DNA from: Bradyrhizobium sp. STM 3843
GTDB lineage: Bacteria > Pseudomonadota > Alphaproteobacteria > Rhizobiales > Xanthobacteraceae
Length of the DNA: 64,000 nt
Reading direction: 5' to 3'
Assembly (NCBI RefSeq): GCF_000239815.1
Contig: NZ_CAFK01000014.1
Span: 1 to 64,000 of the forward strand
Positions 53,301-62,019 of the stretch are shown piece by piece. A program made the translations under genes and the position numbers. Each line of letters begins with the position of its first letter. Positions within the stretch are counted from its first letter, which is position 1. The notes under the pieces were generated by a model. The model was not told the DNA's origin. It searched no databases and saw only the letters and a program-made list of their open reading frames with translations.

Positions 53301-54482
53301 TCACTCGAGCGGCTCCACGGCGGCCATTGGCGTGAGCCCGAGCTCCTTCAGCGCCGCGGCAGTATGCTCGCCGAGAGACGCGGCGCGATGTCCGGCCGCG
53401 ACCTTCGCGTCCGACATGCGGAACGGCAGGTTCACCACCTTGAAGGTGCCGCCGTCATCCTCGACGTCCGCCAGCGCGCCACGATGGAGGAGCTGCGGAT
53501 CGTTCAGGGCCTCCGCCACCGTCCGATAGGCAGAGCTCGGCACGCCTGCGCCATTCAGCGCCGCCAGGCATTCCGCATTGGTCAGCCGTCGCGACCATGC
53601 TTCGACGCCGTCCATCAGCGCTCCCCAATTGGCGCGGCGATCGGAATATTTCGCAAAGCGGACATCCGCGACCCATTCAGGGCGACCGATCACCTTCATC
53701 AGATTCTGGAACGTCTTCTCGCTGGCGATCGCGATCATCACGTAGCCGTCGCTGCTCTCGACCGGCCCGAAGGTCGGCCGCGCAGGCAGCTGAACCGGAA
53801 ACTGCGACCATTGGATCTCGTTCAGGGTCAGGCTCAGCATCGCTTCGAGCATGGAGCAATCGATATGCTGGCCACGCCCGGTCCGCTCGCGGTGGTAAAG
53901 CGCCGAGGCGATCGCGCCGAAGGCGTAGGTGCCAGCCACCACGTCGGCATGGTAGATGCCGCAATAGTCGGGCCGGCTGCGCCCAGGCTGATAAGCGAGG
54001 TGGGCCATGTCATAGCCTGAGGCGGCATGGATGACCGGCGCATAGGCCGGCAGTTCGGCCGATGGACCGGTCTGCCCATAGCCGGAGATCGAGCAATAGA
54101 TCAGCCTCGGGTTCACCTCGGCGAGCGCGGGATAGTCCATCTTCAAGCGCTGCATCACCCCCGGGCGGAAATTCTCGACCAGGACGTCGGCTGTAGCCAC
54201 CAGCCGCCGGACCGCTTCAAGGCCATCCGGCGACTTCAAATCCAGCACGACGCTCTTCTTGCCGACATTGAGCTGGCCGAAGGCGGTGGAGCAGCCGCCG
54301 CGGACCGGCGGCCGGGTGCGCATCGTTTCACCTTCGTCTGACTCGATCTTGATCACCTCCGCGCCCATGTCCGCGAGCATCCGCGCGCAATGGGGACCGG
54401 CAATGGTGGTCGAAAAATCGAGCACGCGAAGGCCCGCGAAGCACCCTGTCAAATTCCTCTCATCGTTCCCACCTATCGTCAC
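53301..54482 (-). CDS. class III (CaiB/Frc-type) acyl-CoA transferase
   Basis: This enzyme moves CoA between carboxylic acids and has 393 residues. Family features are GLRVLDFSTTIAGPHCARMLADMGAEVIKIE at the start, LDLKSPDG, ENFRPGVMQRL and SISGYGQTGP; the catalytic aspartate is probably in GIYHADVVAGTYAFGAI. The GTG start at 54482 has AGGGAG six bases upstream; an earlier in-frame ATG (54566) would run through the likely promoter. It is divergent from the glycogen-synthase-like gene. The acid partner is not identified. Confidence 0.9.
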   Translation of the reverse strand: MTIGGNDERNLTGCFAGLRVLDFSTTIAGPHCARMLADMGAEVIKIESDEGETMRTRPPVRGGCSTAFGQLNVGKKSVVLDLKSPDGLEAVRRLVATADVLVENFRPGVMQRLKMDYPALAEVNPRLIYCSISGYGQTGPSAELPAYAPVIHAASGYDMAHLAYQPGRSRPDYCGIYHADVVAGTYAFGAIASALYHRERTGRGQHIDCSMLEAMLSLTLNEIQWSQFPVQLPARPTFGPVESSDGYVMIAIASEKTFQNLMKVIGRPEWVADVRFAKYSDRRANWGALMDGVEAWSRRLTNAECLAALNGAGVPSSAYRTVAEALNDPQLLHRGALADVEDDGGTFKVVNLPFRMSDAKVAAGHRAASLGEHTAAALKELGLTPMAAVEPLE

Positions 54483-54732
54483 GCACAGCTCCCTTGATTC
54501 TTCGGAGTTTCCCCATTCGCGCACCGAACGCCCGGCGAGATATGTCTCGCCACCGCTTGGATTCACGGCCTGTTAACTCATCGCGCTCGGCGCGGTGGGA
54601 GCCTAGTTCGAACCATTGTGCGCCGAAAGCGTTTTGCCCTTGCCGTTGCTGCGGTCTTCGCTCTCCGGTTGATGGTTAGATTTGGACCTTTTCTTGCATA
54701 GGTATTCCATGGGGCTTGATCGAGGACATCTC

Positions 54733-56148
54733 TTGAGGGTGCTGTTCGTAACGACCGAAATGGACGACTTCGTCCGGGTGGGCGGACTTGCCGCCGTTTC
54801 TGCCGCTCTTCCAAGAGCACTCCGCTCACACACCGATGTCAGGATCATGCTGCCCGGCTACCGGGACGTGATCGAGCAACTCACTCATATCGATATCGTC
54901 GGCCGATGCGAGGCGCTCGCGGAAATGCCGGCCTGTTCGCTCGGACGGTCGGCGACGCGTGACGGGCTGCCGGTCTACGTGCTGCTCTGTGACGAGCTGT
55001 ATGACCGTCCTGGCAACCCTTACGGCGACGAGAACGGCCAGGACTGGCCCGACAATGATATTCGCTTCGGCAGACTTGCGGCTGCCGCTGCTGAATTAGC
55101 TGCAGGCACGTTGGACAAGAACTGGGCAGCCGACCTCGTCCACGCCAACGATTGGCAGGCGGCGCTGGTGCCCGCCTATCTCGCCTGGCGCGGTGTGGAC
55201 GTGCCTTCGATCCTGACCATCCACAACCTCGCTTATCAGGGGTTGTTCCCGCGGGAGTCGCTGCGGCGGATCGGCGCGCCGGAATCCTCCTTCCACATCG
55301 ACGGGCTCGAATTCTACGACAAGCTGTCCTTCCTCAAGGGCGGGCTGATCTACGCCTCGCACCTGACCACCGTCAGCGCGACCTACGCCAATGAGATCAC
55401 GACCCCGGAACTCGGCTGCGGCCTGGAGGGACTGCTGAAGCAGCGCTCCAACGCCCACGAGCTCACCGGCATCCTCAACGGCATCGATGAGAGCTGGGAC
55501 CCGCGCTACTGCACGCAACTGGCCCAACAGTTCAGCGCCGGCGACTGGGACGGCAAGCGCGCCAACGCCGCCTATGTCCGCAAGCAGTTCGGGCTTGCGG
55601 TCTCGCGCGGTCCGATGTTCGGCCTGGTCGCCCGCCTCGTGCATCAGAAGGGCATCGACCTCGTGCTGGAGGCCGCCGACGAAATCGTCGGGGCCGGCGG
55701 GCAGATCGTCGTCACGGGCTCCGGCGAACCTGCGATCGAGCGGGCGCTGCTCGAAGCGCATCGCCGCCGTCCCGACGCGATCGGCGTGGCCATCGGCTTC
55801 AACGAGGCCCAGGCGCGGCGCATCTTCGCCGGCAGCGACTTCACCTTGATGCCGTCGCGCTTCGAACCTTGCGGGCTAAGCCAGATGTATGCACAGCGGT
55901 TCGGGTCACTGCCGATCGGTCACCAGACCGGCGGCCTGGCGGAGACCATCACCGATGGCGAGACCGGATTCCTATTCCCCAAACCGTCAGCGGAATCGTT
56001 CCTCGGCGGGGTCCGTCGGGCTTTCTCCGCCTTCGTGAGCACCGAGCGGCTGAACACGATGCGGCTCTCGGCGATGGCCCGCTCGTTCAGCTGGAGTCTG
56101 TCGGCGGCCTGTTACAGCGCGCTCTATCAGAAGACGGTAGCGCCGTAG
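54733..56148 (+). CDS. glgA: glycogen/starch synthase-like glycosyltransferase (GT5)
   Basis: This retaining glycosyltransferase probably elongates an alpha-1,4-glucan from ADP-glucose. It has about 471 residues. The N-terminus is RVLFVTTEMDDF, followed by RVGGLAAVS where GlgA enzymes normally have KTGGLADV, so the usual lysine of the ADP-glucose site is replaced by arginine. The C-terminal nucleotide-binding part has SRFEPCGLSQMYAQRFGSLPIGHQTGGLAET, with the conserved E-x7 region intact. I favour a TTG start at 54733 behind GAGGA; an ATG at 54709 is the alternative. No other glg genes are adjacent. Confidence 0.82.
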   Translation: MRVLFVTTEMDDFVRVGGLAAVSAALPRALRSHTDVRIMLPGYRDVIEQLTHIDIVGRCEALAEMPACSLGRSATRDGLPVYVLLCDELYDRPGNPYGDENGQDWPDNDIRFGRLAAAAAELAAGTLDKNWAADLVHANDWQAALVPAYLAWRGVDVPSILTIHNLAYQGLFPRESLRRIGAPESSFHIDGLEFYDKLSFLKGGLIYASHLTTVSATYANEITTPELGCGLEGLLKQRSNAHELTGILNGIDESWDPRYCTQLAQQFSAGDWDGKRANAAYVRKQFGLAVSRGPMFGLVARLVHQKGIDLVLEAADEIVGAGGQIVVTGSGEPAIERALLEAHRRRPDAIGVAIGFNEAQARRIFAGSDFTLMPSRFEPCGLSQMYAQRFGSLPIGHQTGGLAETITDGETGFLFPKPSAESFLGGVRRAFSAFVSTERLNTMRLSAMARSFSWSLSAACYSALYQKTVAP

Positions 56149-56181
56149 TGGCGCCTTGGGCTCCAACGCGAGCGAAGACGG

Positions 56182-56209
56182 AAAGCCCGGATATGCATCC
56201 GGGCTTTTT
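56182..56209 (+). terminator. intrinsic terminator after the glycogen-synthase-like gene
   Basis: AAGCCCGGAT, loop ATGC, ATCCGGGCTT forms a perfect 10-base-pair stem followed directly by a T run. It lies 34 bases after the stop codon, the clearest rho-independent terminator in the window. Confidence 0.92.
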
Positions 56210-56341
56210 CTCATGCGACGCAGAGCCCGATGCCCTGCAAATAGCCGGGGCCAGCTTCACGCCGTGCGCAGAGCCTCGAGGAAATCACGCACCCCGATAT
56301 GACCGGTCTGGGAACCCCCGCCGAACGTGTCAGCAAGCAAG

Positions 56342-57490
56342 CTATTCCGCCGCAACCGGCATGTCGTCGATATGCTCATGCAGCACGACGCCGGAAAGCG
56401 GATCGAACTCCCCCGTCCACGGCATGCGTTCGAGCACGCTCTTTGTGTGCGCGTATCCGGCATCCCAACGCAGTGAGATACCTCGCGCCGTAAAATCGAT
56501 ATCCTTGGTGTGACGCTCGCGGGCGAGCTGTGGCGCGAGCAGCCGGACCACGTGCATGCGCGTCTGACAGCCATAGCTGATGAGTTCGCGAACCGCCGGG
56601 TCGTTCCGCTCGGCTTCCGGAAGGCGCCTGGCGAGCTGGTTGATAATATGCCGCAGACGATGCGCCTGTTGTTGGCGGGCGATGTGGCTTGCGATCCGGC
56701 TTGAATATTGGACGTCCTTCTGACGATTGAACACCTCGGCCATGGTGGCTGGCTCCGAGCCGACGGGATTCCATAAGTGCACCGCGAAGATCAACGAGTC
56801 CTTGCGTGGATTGTCGTCGAACACGACTTCGGTGGGCGTGTTCGAAAGGATGCCGCCGTCCCAGTACAATTCGTCATCGATGCGCACCGCCGGGAAGGCC
56901 GGCGGCAAGGCGCCGGAAGCCAGGATGTGCCTGACATCGATCATTCCGTCGCGGCTGTCGAAATAGCGCATCCGGCTTGTCCGTACGTGAGCCGCTCCGA
57001 CCGTCAGCCGCGTCGGTCCGCGATTGATGAGCGCAAAGTCCACTAGTTCGCGCAGCGTGTCCCGCAGGGGTTGGGTCGAATAATAGCCGGCTCTCTCCGC
57101 ACCGAGCGGATAGGAATCGCCGGCGTGCGCCAACGCATTGGGACGAAAGAAACCGGGTACGCCGTGGGTCATGGTGGTCCAATGGTCCAGGCGATCGTTG
57201 AAGTCGGCAAAGGCCGTCTTGAAGCCCCAGTCCGGATTCCGCTGCATCCGCTTCCAGAATTGCTGCAGCCGCACCAGGCGCTCAGGCACCGGACTGCCCG
57301 CGATCAGGCTCGCATTGATCGCGCCAATCGAGGTGCCGATGATCCAATCCGGCTCGAGGCCGGCTTCGTGCAAGGCCTGATAGACGCCGGCCTGATAGGA
57401 TCCGAGCGCACCCCCGCCCTGCAGGACCAGCACGATCTGTCCCGGCAGCTTCCCGCCATACGCTTTCCGATCTTCGCCGACATTGGCCAT
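56342..57490 (-). CDS. patatin-like phospholipase
   Basis: This lipid acyl hydrolase has 382 residues. The oxyanion-hole glycines are in LQGGGALGSYQAG (about 23-35), the nucleophile Ser54 is in the GTSIG motif, and the catalytic Asp211 is in WDGGILSN, giving the Ser-Asp dyad of patatins. There is no signal peptide. The ATG at 57490 has CAGGAG upstream; another at 57520 is possible. It faces a LysR gene across a 328-base region and may be its target. Confidence 0.93.
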   Translation of the reverse strand: MANVGEDRKAYGGKLPGQIVLVLQGGGALGSYQAGVYQALHEAGLEPDWIIGTSIGAINASLIAGSPVPERLVRLQQFWKRMQRNPDWGFKTAFADFNDRLDHWTTMTHGVPGFFRPNALAHAGDSYPLGAERAGYYSTQPLRDTLRELVDFALINRGPTRLTVGAAHVRTSRMRYFDSRDGMIDVRHILASGALPPAFPAVRIDDELYWDGGILSNTPTEVVFDDNPRKDSLIFAVHLWNPVGSEPATMAEVFNRQKDVQYSSRIASHIARQQQAHRLRHIINQLARRLPEAERNDPAVRELISYGCQTRMHVVRLLAPQLARERHTKDIDFTARGISLRWDAGYAHTKSVLERMPWTGEFDPLSGVVLHEHIDDMPVAAE

Positions 57491-57818
57491 GGCCTGCTCC
57501 TGATCCTGCCTGTTTCCCATATTCGCGAGAGGACCCCGCTTCGTTACCACGATGCGACATCAGGTCCTTGCGCATGTAACGGAAGCCACGCGCTCGCCGT
57601 ATTGACGCGGTGATCTTGGCTAAAGCTGCGGTGAAGCATCCCAGCCTCGCCCAGGATCGTTCGCAGCATGATCGGCCGCGACATGAATTTGCACCGTCCG
57701 GGCAAGACTCGAAAATGCCGTGTGGCTTCCGACATCATAGGAGGGAGCTATTGCGATCGGATACCGCTCGCTGGTCATATCCGCTAGAATGCGACGAGCC
57801 AGACCGGGAGCCCATGCC
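57491..57818. other. divergent promoter region between patatin and LysR genes
   Basis: This 328-base region has no credible gene. Its arrangement suggests a LysR binding site of T-N11-A form, but no single site stands out by eye. The ribosome-binding sequence GGGAG of the LysR gene lies at its right end. Confidence 0.4.
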
Positions 57819-58709
57819 ATGGAGATGCATCAAGTCCGGTATTTTCTCGCGGTGGCGCGGCTCATGAACTTCACGCGCGCCGCCGAGGACTGCAACGTGA
57901 CGCAGCCTTCGTTGACCCGCGCGATCAAGCAGCTCGAGGCGGAGATGGGCGGCGACCTGTTCCGGCGCGAGCGGCCGGCCGTGCAATTGACCGAACTCGG
58001 CCTGCGCATGCACCCGCTGTTGAAGCAATGCTACGAAGCCGCCGCCGGAGCGCGATCGCTGGCGTCCTGGTTCAAGAACGGAGAGATCGGCGCCCTCAGG
58101 ATCGCGCTCGCGCACTCGATCGACCTCGCGCTGCTCATTCCGTTCCTCGAACAGATCCGGCGCCAATTCAACAGACTGGAATTCAAATTTCTCCGCGGCA
58201 CCAGCAGCGAAGTCGCCGCCTATCTGAAGGAGGGCGTGGCCGAACTCGGCATCGCCGCCGAGATCGGCGAGGACTGGGAGCGGCTCGATGTCTGGCCTCT
58301 GTTCACCGAGGGCTTTCATGTCGTCGTCAGCAGGCAGCACCGGCTCGCCGGGCGCGACGCGATCAAGTTCGATGAACTGCATTCCGAACAGTTTTTGTCG
58401 CGGAGCTATTGCGAACATCGCGAGCGGCTGCAGCAGGCGCTGCGCGAGCACGGACTCGATACCGACTGTGAGCACGAAATCTCCTCGGAGCGTGATCTGC
58501 TCACGCTACTCGAGGCCGATATCGGCATCGGCGTCGTCCCGCATACCTCGCAAATTCCGCAGACGCTCTCGCGCGCCAGGATCGATGGATTGGACGCGCG
58601 ACGCACCGTGCACCTTTATGGCGTTGCCGGCCGGGAACGTACCGCAGTGGCTTCTGCTATCATGCGGATGCTGCGCGGCGCGAACTGGCAGCCGCTCTTG
58701 AATCAATAG
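57819..58709 (+). CDS. LysR-family transcriptional regulator
   Basis: This regulator of 296 residues has the normal family layout. The N-terminal HTH reads MHQVRYFLAVARLMNFTRAAEDCNVTQPSLTRAIKQLEAEMGGDLFRRE and the effector domain carries LRIALAHSIDLALLIPFLEQI. I chose the ATG at 57819, with GGGAG upstream. The first residues (MEMHQVRYF) are typical of the OxyR/CysB-like MxxxQLRYF start. It is divergent from the patatin gene and converges with a peroxiredoxin-like gene after 12 bases. Confidence 0.92.
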   Translation: MEMHQVRYFLAVARLMNFTRAAEDCNVTQPSLTRAIKQLEAEMGGDLFRRERPAVQLTELGLRMHPLLKQCYEAAAGARSLASWFKNGEIGALRIALAHSIDLALLIPFLEQIRRQFNRLEFKFLRGTSSEVAAYLKEGVAELGIAAEIGEDWERLDVWPLFTEGFHVVVSRQHRLAGRDAIKFDELHSEQFLSRSYCEHRERLQQALREHGLDTDCEHEISSERDLLTLLEADIGIGVVPHTSQIPQTLSRARIDGLDARRTVHLYGVAGRERTAVASAIMRMLRGANWQPLLNQ

Positions 58710-58721
58710 GGGCGACCAGCC

Positions 58722-59438
58722 TCAGGGCTCAATAGCAGCCGATCGCAGCGCCGCTACCAGTTCGTCGATCTCCATTCGCTTGCGGAAATCGGGGTCGACG
58801 AAGCGCGCCTTCACCAGCCCGTCGCGGCCAACGACAAAGACGGCAGGGATTGGCAACAGCCAGCCGTCATTGCCATGGAAGGACGGCATGTCCTGATACG
58901 CCAGGAGCTCCTGGATTTCAGGCCCGAGCCAGATTGCGAGGTTGAGAGACAGCGCATAGCCGTTGTCGAGATCGGTCAGCACGGGAAACGTCGCGCCGGA
59001 CTCGGTCTTGAATTTCTGCGTGAACAGCTGCAGCTCCGGCGTGATCGCCACAACGTGCCCGCCGGCAGCATCGATGCGGTGCTGCGCCTGAATGACGGCA
59101 CGGACATTGAGCCGGCAATAAGGGCACCAATGGCCGCGGAAGAACATCACCGCGACAGGACCATCGGCGAGAAGCGACGGCAGGCTGACCAGGCTGCCGG
59201 TCTCGTCGGGAAGCAGGAAGGTCGGCATCGGCTCGCCCGGACGGGGCGCGCTCTCGCCACCTCCATTCTCGTGAATTCGGGCCACCAGCCGGTCGACCGC
59301 CGCAGCATAGGCAGGGAAGATGACGCGGCCTGCGGCCGCATAGGCTTCCAGCTGCTCGCGCAATGTCCCGTCCATGGCGCGGCACTGCAGAAAGGCTTGC
59401 TTGAGCTGCTCGGCATTTTCGGACGAAAGCGCGGTCAT
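58722..59438 (-). CDS. peroxiredoxin-like thioredoxin-fold protein (AhpC/TSA type)
   Basis: This protein of 238 residues belongs to the larger AhpC/TSA-like family. The active site is FRGHWCPYCRLN, with Cys105 and Cys108 in a CxxC arrangement; the first corresponds to the peroxidatic cysteine. An N-terminal helical part of about 60 residues precedes the thioredoxin fold. CGGAG lies before the ATG. It is downstream of a small exported-protein gene on the same strand (83 bases) and could serve peroxide removal. Confidence 0.85.
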   Translation of the reverse strand: MTALSSENAEQLKQAFLQCRAMDGTLREQLEAYAAAGRVIFPAYAAAVDRLVARIHENGGGESAPRPGEPMPTFLLPDETGSLVSLPSLLADGPVAVMFFRGHWCPYCRLNVRAVIQAQHRIDAAGGHVVAITPELQLFTQKFKTESGATFPVLTDLDNGYALSLNLAIWLGPEIQELLAYQDMPSFHGNDGWLLPIPAVFVVGRDGLVKARFVDPDFRKRMEIDELVAALRSAAIEP

Positions 59439-59521
59439 GGGCTGCTCCGGCGCGTGAGGTCGACGATGATAATTCCCTGCGTAAGCCGCCCACAAGGGCG
59501 ACTTACGAGCTTCGGCCTGGA

Positions 59522-59803
59522 TCAATTGATATAGAAATTACCGGTCGGGTCGAGCATCCCGTGCGTCGAATAGAGCTGACCGCCGCTCATGAAGAACACG
59601 GTATTGGCCGGGACCTTGGTGGCGTGGCGCATCATCGACTGGTGATTGCGATCACCTTGCGCGACCTGCATCGTGCTGGTCTTGCCGGAGCTGTAGACGA
59701 AAGCCATTCCGGGCGCGAAGTCGAAGCCGCCTTGCGCGACCGCAGCTGTTGCCGTGGCGACGAAAACGGCGGCAGCCGTGAATGTCTTGAACGAACGGGT
59801 CAT
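59522..59803 (-). CDS. small exported protein of unknown function
   Basis: This protein of 93 residues has a clear signal peptide (TRSFKTFTAAAVFVATATAAVA, then QGGFDFA). The mature part of about 70 residues contains GKTSTMQVAQGD and NTVFFMSGGQLYSTHGMLD, with no cysteines, which suggests a small periplasmic beta-domain. I do not recognise the family. GAGGAG precedes the ATG. It is divergent from a cupin gene and upstream of the peroxiredoxin-like gene. Confidence 0.75.
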   Translation of the reverse strand: MTRSFKTFTAAAVFVATATAAVAQGGFDFAPGMAFVYSSGKTSTMQVAQGDRNHQSMMRHATKVPANTVFFMSGGQLYSTHGMLDPTGNFYIN

Positions 59804-60045
59804 CGGTATCTCCTCTTGGTTGGACGCCCTGCGATGGGCACGCCGCCATCAGAGACCCGATCACCACGTCCGTGAAATGCCGTTACCCAATCGGTTCGAT
59901 AGCGATGGTGTATCGCGGGCCATCGGATAGCCGCGCGCTATCGCTTCGAAAGCGAGCCGGCATTTCCGTCTTCCTGTCCCCTGATCGATGCTTGCCACAT
60001 CGCGACGCCGATCCAAGCGGCGCGCATCACCAGAGGAGACAGATC

Positions 60046-60537
60046 ATGTTTCAGCAGATCATCATTTCGCGGACGTTCACGGCTCGCCTCGTTGTCGCGA
60101 CTGCAGTCGCTGGCGCGCTGGCATTGGCATCCGCAGTTCAGGCCGGCGAATGTCCCGCCGACAAGGTCAAGGCCAATGTGCGGGACAAGGTCGATGCAAA
60201 GGCGGTCGGCGTCACCGACGTGACCCTCGGCTCGATCGACCTGGAAAAGCAGCCCGCCAACATCAAGGGGCGCGAATTGCGCTTCCGCAAGCTGACCATC
60301 GAACCCGGCGGCATCGTGCCCTGGCATAGCCATGACGACCGGCCGGCGCTGATCTTTGTCGCCCAGGGCGAAATCGTCGAATATGCCAGCAACTGCGCCG
60401 AACCGATCGTTCACAAGGCCGGCGACCTCCGACCCGAAGTGTTCGGCACCTCGCATTGGTGGAAGAATCTGGGCACCCAGACCGTGATCCTCTATGTCGG
60501 CGATGTGCGCAAGGATCCCGCCGATCACAACATGTGA
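60046..60537 (+). CDS. exported cupin-domain protein
   Basis: This periplasmic single-domain cupin has 163 residues. A signal peptide (to about residue 34, ending ASAVQA) is followed by GECPADKVKANVRDKVDAKA and the cupin barrel. The metal-binding motif is WHSHDDRPALIFVAQGEIVEY, giving the two histidines and a glutamate of cupin motif 1. AGAGGAG precedes the ATG at 60046. It is divergent from the small exported-protein gene, so the two probably share control; the MFS gene follows on the same strand. Function unknown. Confidence 0.87.
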   Translation: MFQQIIISRTFTARLVVATAVAGALALASAVQAGECPADKVKANVRDKVDAKAVGVTDVTLGSIDLEKQPANIKGRELRFRKLTIEPGGIVPWHSHDDRPALIFVAQGEIVEYASNCAEPIVHKAGDLRPEVFGTSHWWKNLGTQTVILYVGDVRKDPADHNM

Positions 60538-60634
60538 GTCCGCCCGAGGCCCGCAGCGCGCGAGCAGCACATGCTCGCGCGCATTCGCCTCGATGATGCT
60601 CCACATCCTCCTGATCATCTCCGAGGTCACCGCC

Positions 60635-61840
60635 ATGACCGACCTTACCGCGTCACAACGAACCTTCGCCGCTGCGGCAAAGGCCCCAAACGCTGCATTG
60701 CGCGCGATCGTGATCGGATTGATCGCATTCCTCACCCTGGTCGATCTGTTCGCGACGCAGGCGGTGCTGCCGGCACTCGCCGCACGCTACCAGGTGATGC
60801 CGGCCGCGATGGCGCTTGCCGTCAACGCCTGCACCATGGGAATGGCGATCGCCAGCCTGCTCACCGGACTTCTCAGCCCGCAGATCGACCGCCGCCTCGG
60901 CATTTTCTCTAGCCTGGCCTTGCTTGCCGTGTTCACCGCCCTGCTCGCATCCGCGCCCAACATCGGCGTCTTCGCGGGGCTGCGAATCATGCAGGGCCTC
61001 TGCATGGCTTCCGCGTTCACGCTCACACTCGCGCATCTGGGCGAGCAGTGCAGCCTGATGGAGGCCGGCGGGGCGTTTGCGGCCTATATCACTGGAAACG
61101 TCGCCAGCAACCTGATCGGACGACTGACATCCGCCGGTCTCGCCGGCGCATTTGGATTGAGAGCCAGTTTCTATGTCTTCGCCGCGCTCAATCTGGCCGG
61201 CGCGCTGCTGGTGTTTCTATCCATCCGACGCATGCCGGCGGCATCCATGCCGAGCCCGCCCCGATCACCGCTCGGCGCGGTCGGCGCGCACTGGCGCAAT
61301 CGGCCGTTGCGAGCTGCATTCGGGATCGGCTTCTGCATCCTGTTCGCTTTCATCGGCGCATTCACCTTCGTCAATTTCGTGCTGGTGCGGCCGCCATTGT
61401 CGCTTGGAATGATGCAGGTCGGATTGGCTTACTTCGTGTTCCTGCCTTCGATTGCGACCACGCTGGCTGCGGGCCACGTGGCCGCACGCGTCGGCAGCCG
61501 CGCCGCGATCTGGGGCGCACTTGCAATCGCAGCGATCGGCCTGATGCTGATGCTTTCCGATCACTTGCGACCGGTCCTGGCCGGCATGGTGCTGGTAGGA
61601 ATCGGAACCTTCTTTGCCCAGGCCGTTGCGACCGGCTTCGTCGGACGCGCGGCCGCTAGCGATCGCGGCATCGCCAGCGGCGTTTATCTCGCCTGTTACT
61701 TCGCCGGCGGCATCGTCGGCAGCGCGGTGCTGGGTCAGGTATTCGACCGCTTCGGCTGGGCCGCCTGCGTCGCGGGAATCGCGGCATCGCTGGGCATCGC
61801 CGCGATTCTCACGGCGCGTCTCGTTGCGCCACAGGATTAG
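60635..61840 (+). CDS. MFS transporter
   Basis: This inner-membrane carrier has 401 residues and twelve helices. The loop between helices 2 and 3 reads LLSPQIDRRLGIFSS, the MFS signature region, and helix 4-5 carry GLRIMQGLCMASAFTLTLAHLGEQ. It resembles drug/metabolite-proton antiporters and YnfM-type sugar exporters. The ATG at 60635 has GAGG eight bases upstream. It follows the cupin gene by 97 bases and its stop codon overlaps that of ccoS on the other strand. Confidence 0.9.
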   Translation: MTDLTASQRTFAAAAKAPNAALRAIVIGLIAFLTLVDLFATQAVLPALAARYQVMPAAMALAVNACTMGMAIASLLTGLLSPQIDRRLGIFSSLALLAVFTALLASAPNIGVFAGLRIMQGLCMASAFTLTLAHLGEQCSLMEAGGAFAAYITGNVASNLIGRLTSAGLAGAFGLRASFYVFAALNLAGALLVFLSIRRMPAASMPSPPRSPLGAVGAHWRNRPLRAAFGIGFCILFAFIGAFTFVNFVLVRPPLSLGMMQVGLAYFVFLPSIATTLAAGHVAARVGSRAAIWGALAIAAIGLMLMLSDHLRPVLAGMVLVGIGTFFAQAVATGFVGRAAASDRGIASGVYLACYFAGGIVGSAVLGQVFDRFGWAACVAGIAASLGIAAILTARLVAPQD

Positions 61841-62019
61841 CGGTGGCCCTTTGCCGCCTGCGGCTGCGAGAGCGGCGGCTCATCATCATCGGCGATCGCG
61901 CGCCACGCCGCGCCGTCGAGATCATCATATTGCCCGCTCTTGAGCGACCACAGGAAGGCGAGCAGGCCGGCAAGGCCGAGCGCGAGCGCGAGCGGCACCA
62001 GAATGATCATGACTTCCAT
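61837..62019 (-). CDS. ccoS: cbb3 oxidase assembly protein CcoS (FixS)
   Basis: This small membrane protein is needed for maturation of the cbb3-type cytochrome c oxidase. It has 60 residues with one helix (MIILVPLALALGLAGLLAFLWSL) followed by the family signature KSGQYDDLDGAAWR. It overlaps the end of ccoI by 13 bases. The C-tail is short and basic. In rhizobia it is the last gene of fixGHIS, a FixK-controlled operon. Confidence 0.97.
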   Translation of the reverse strand: MEVMIILVPLALALGLAGLLAFLWSLKSGQYDDLDGAAWRAIADDDEPPLSQPQAAKGHR

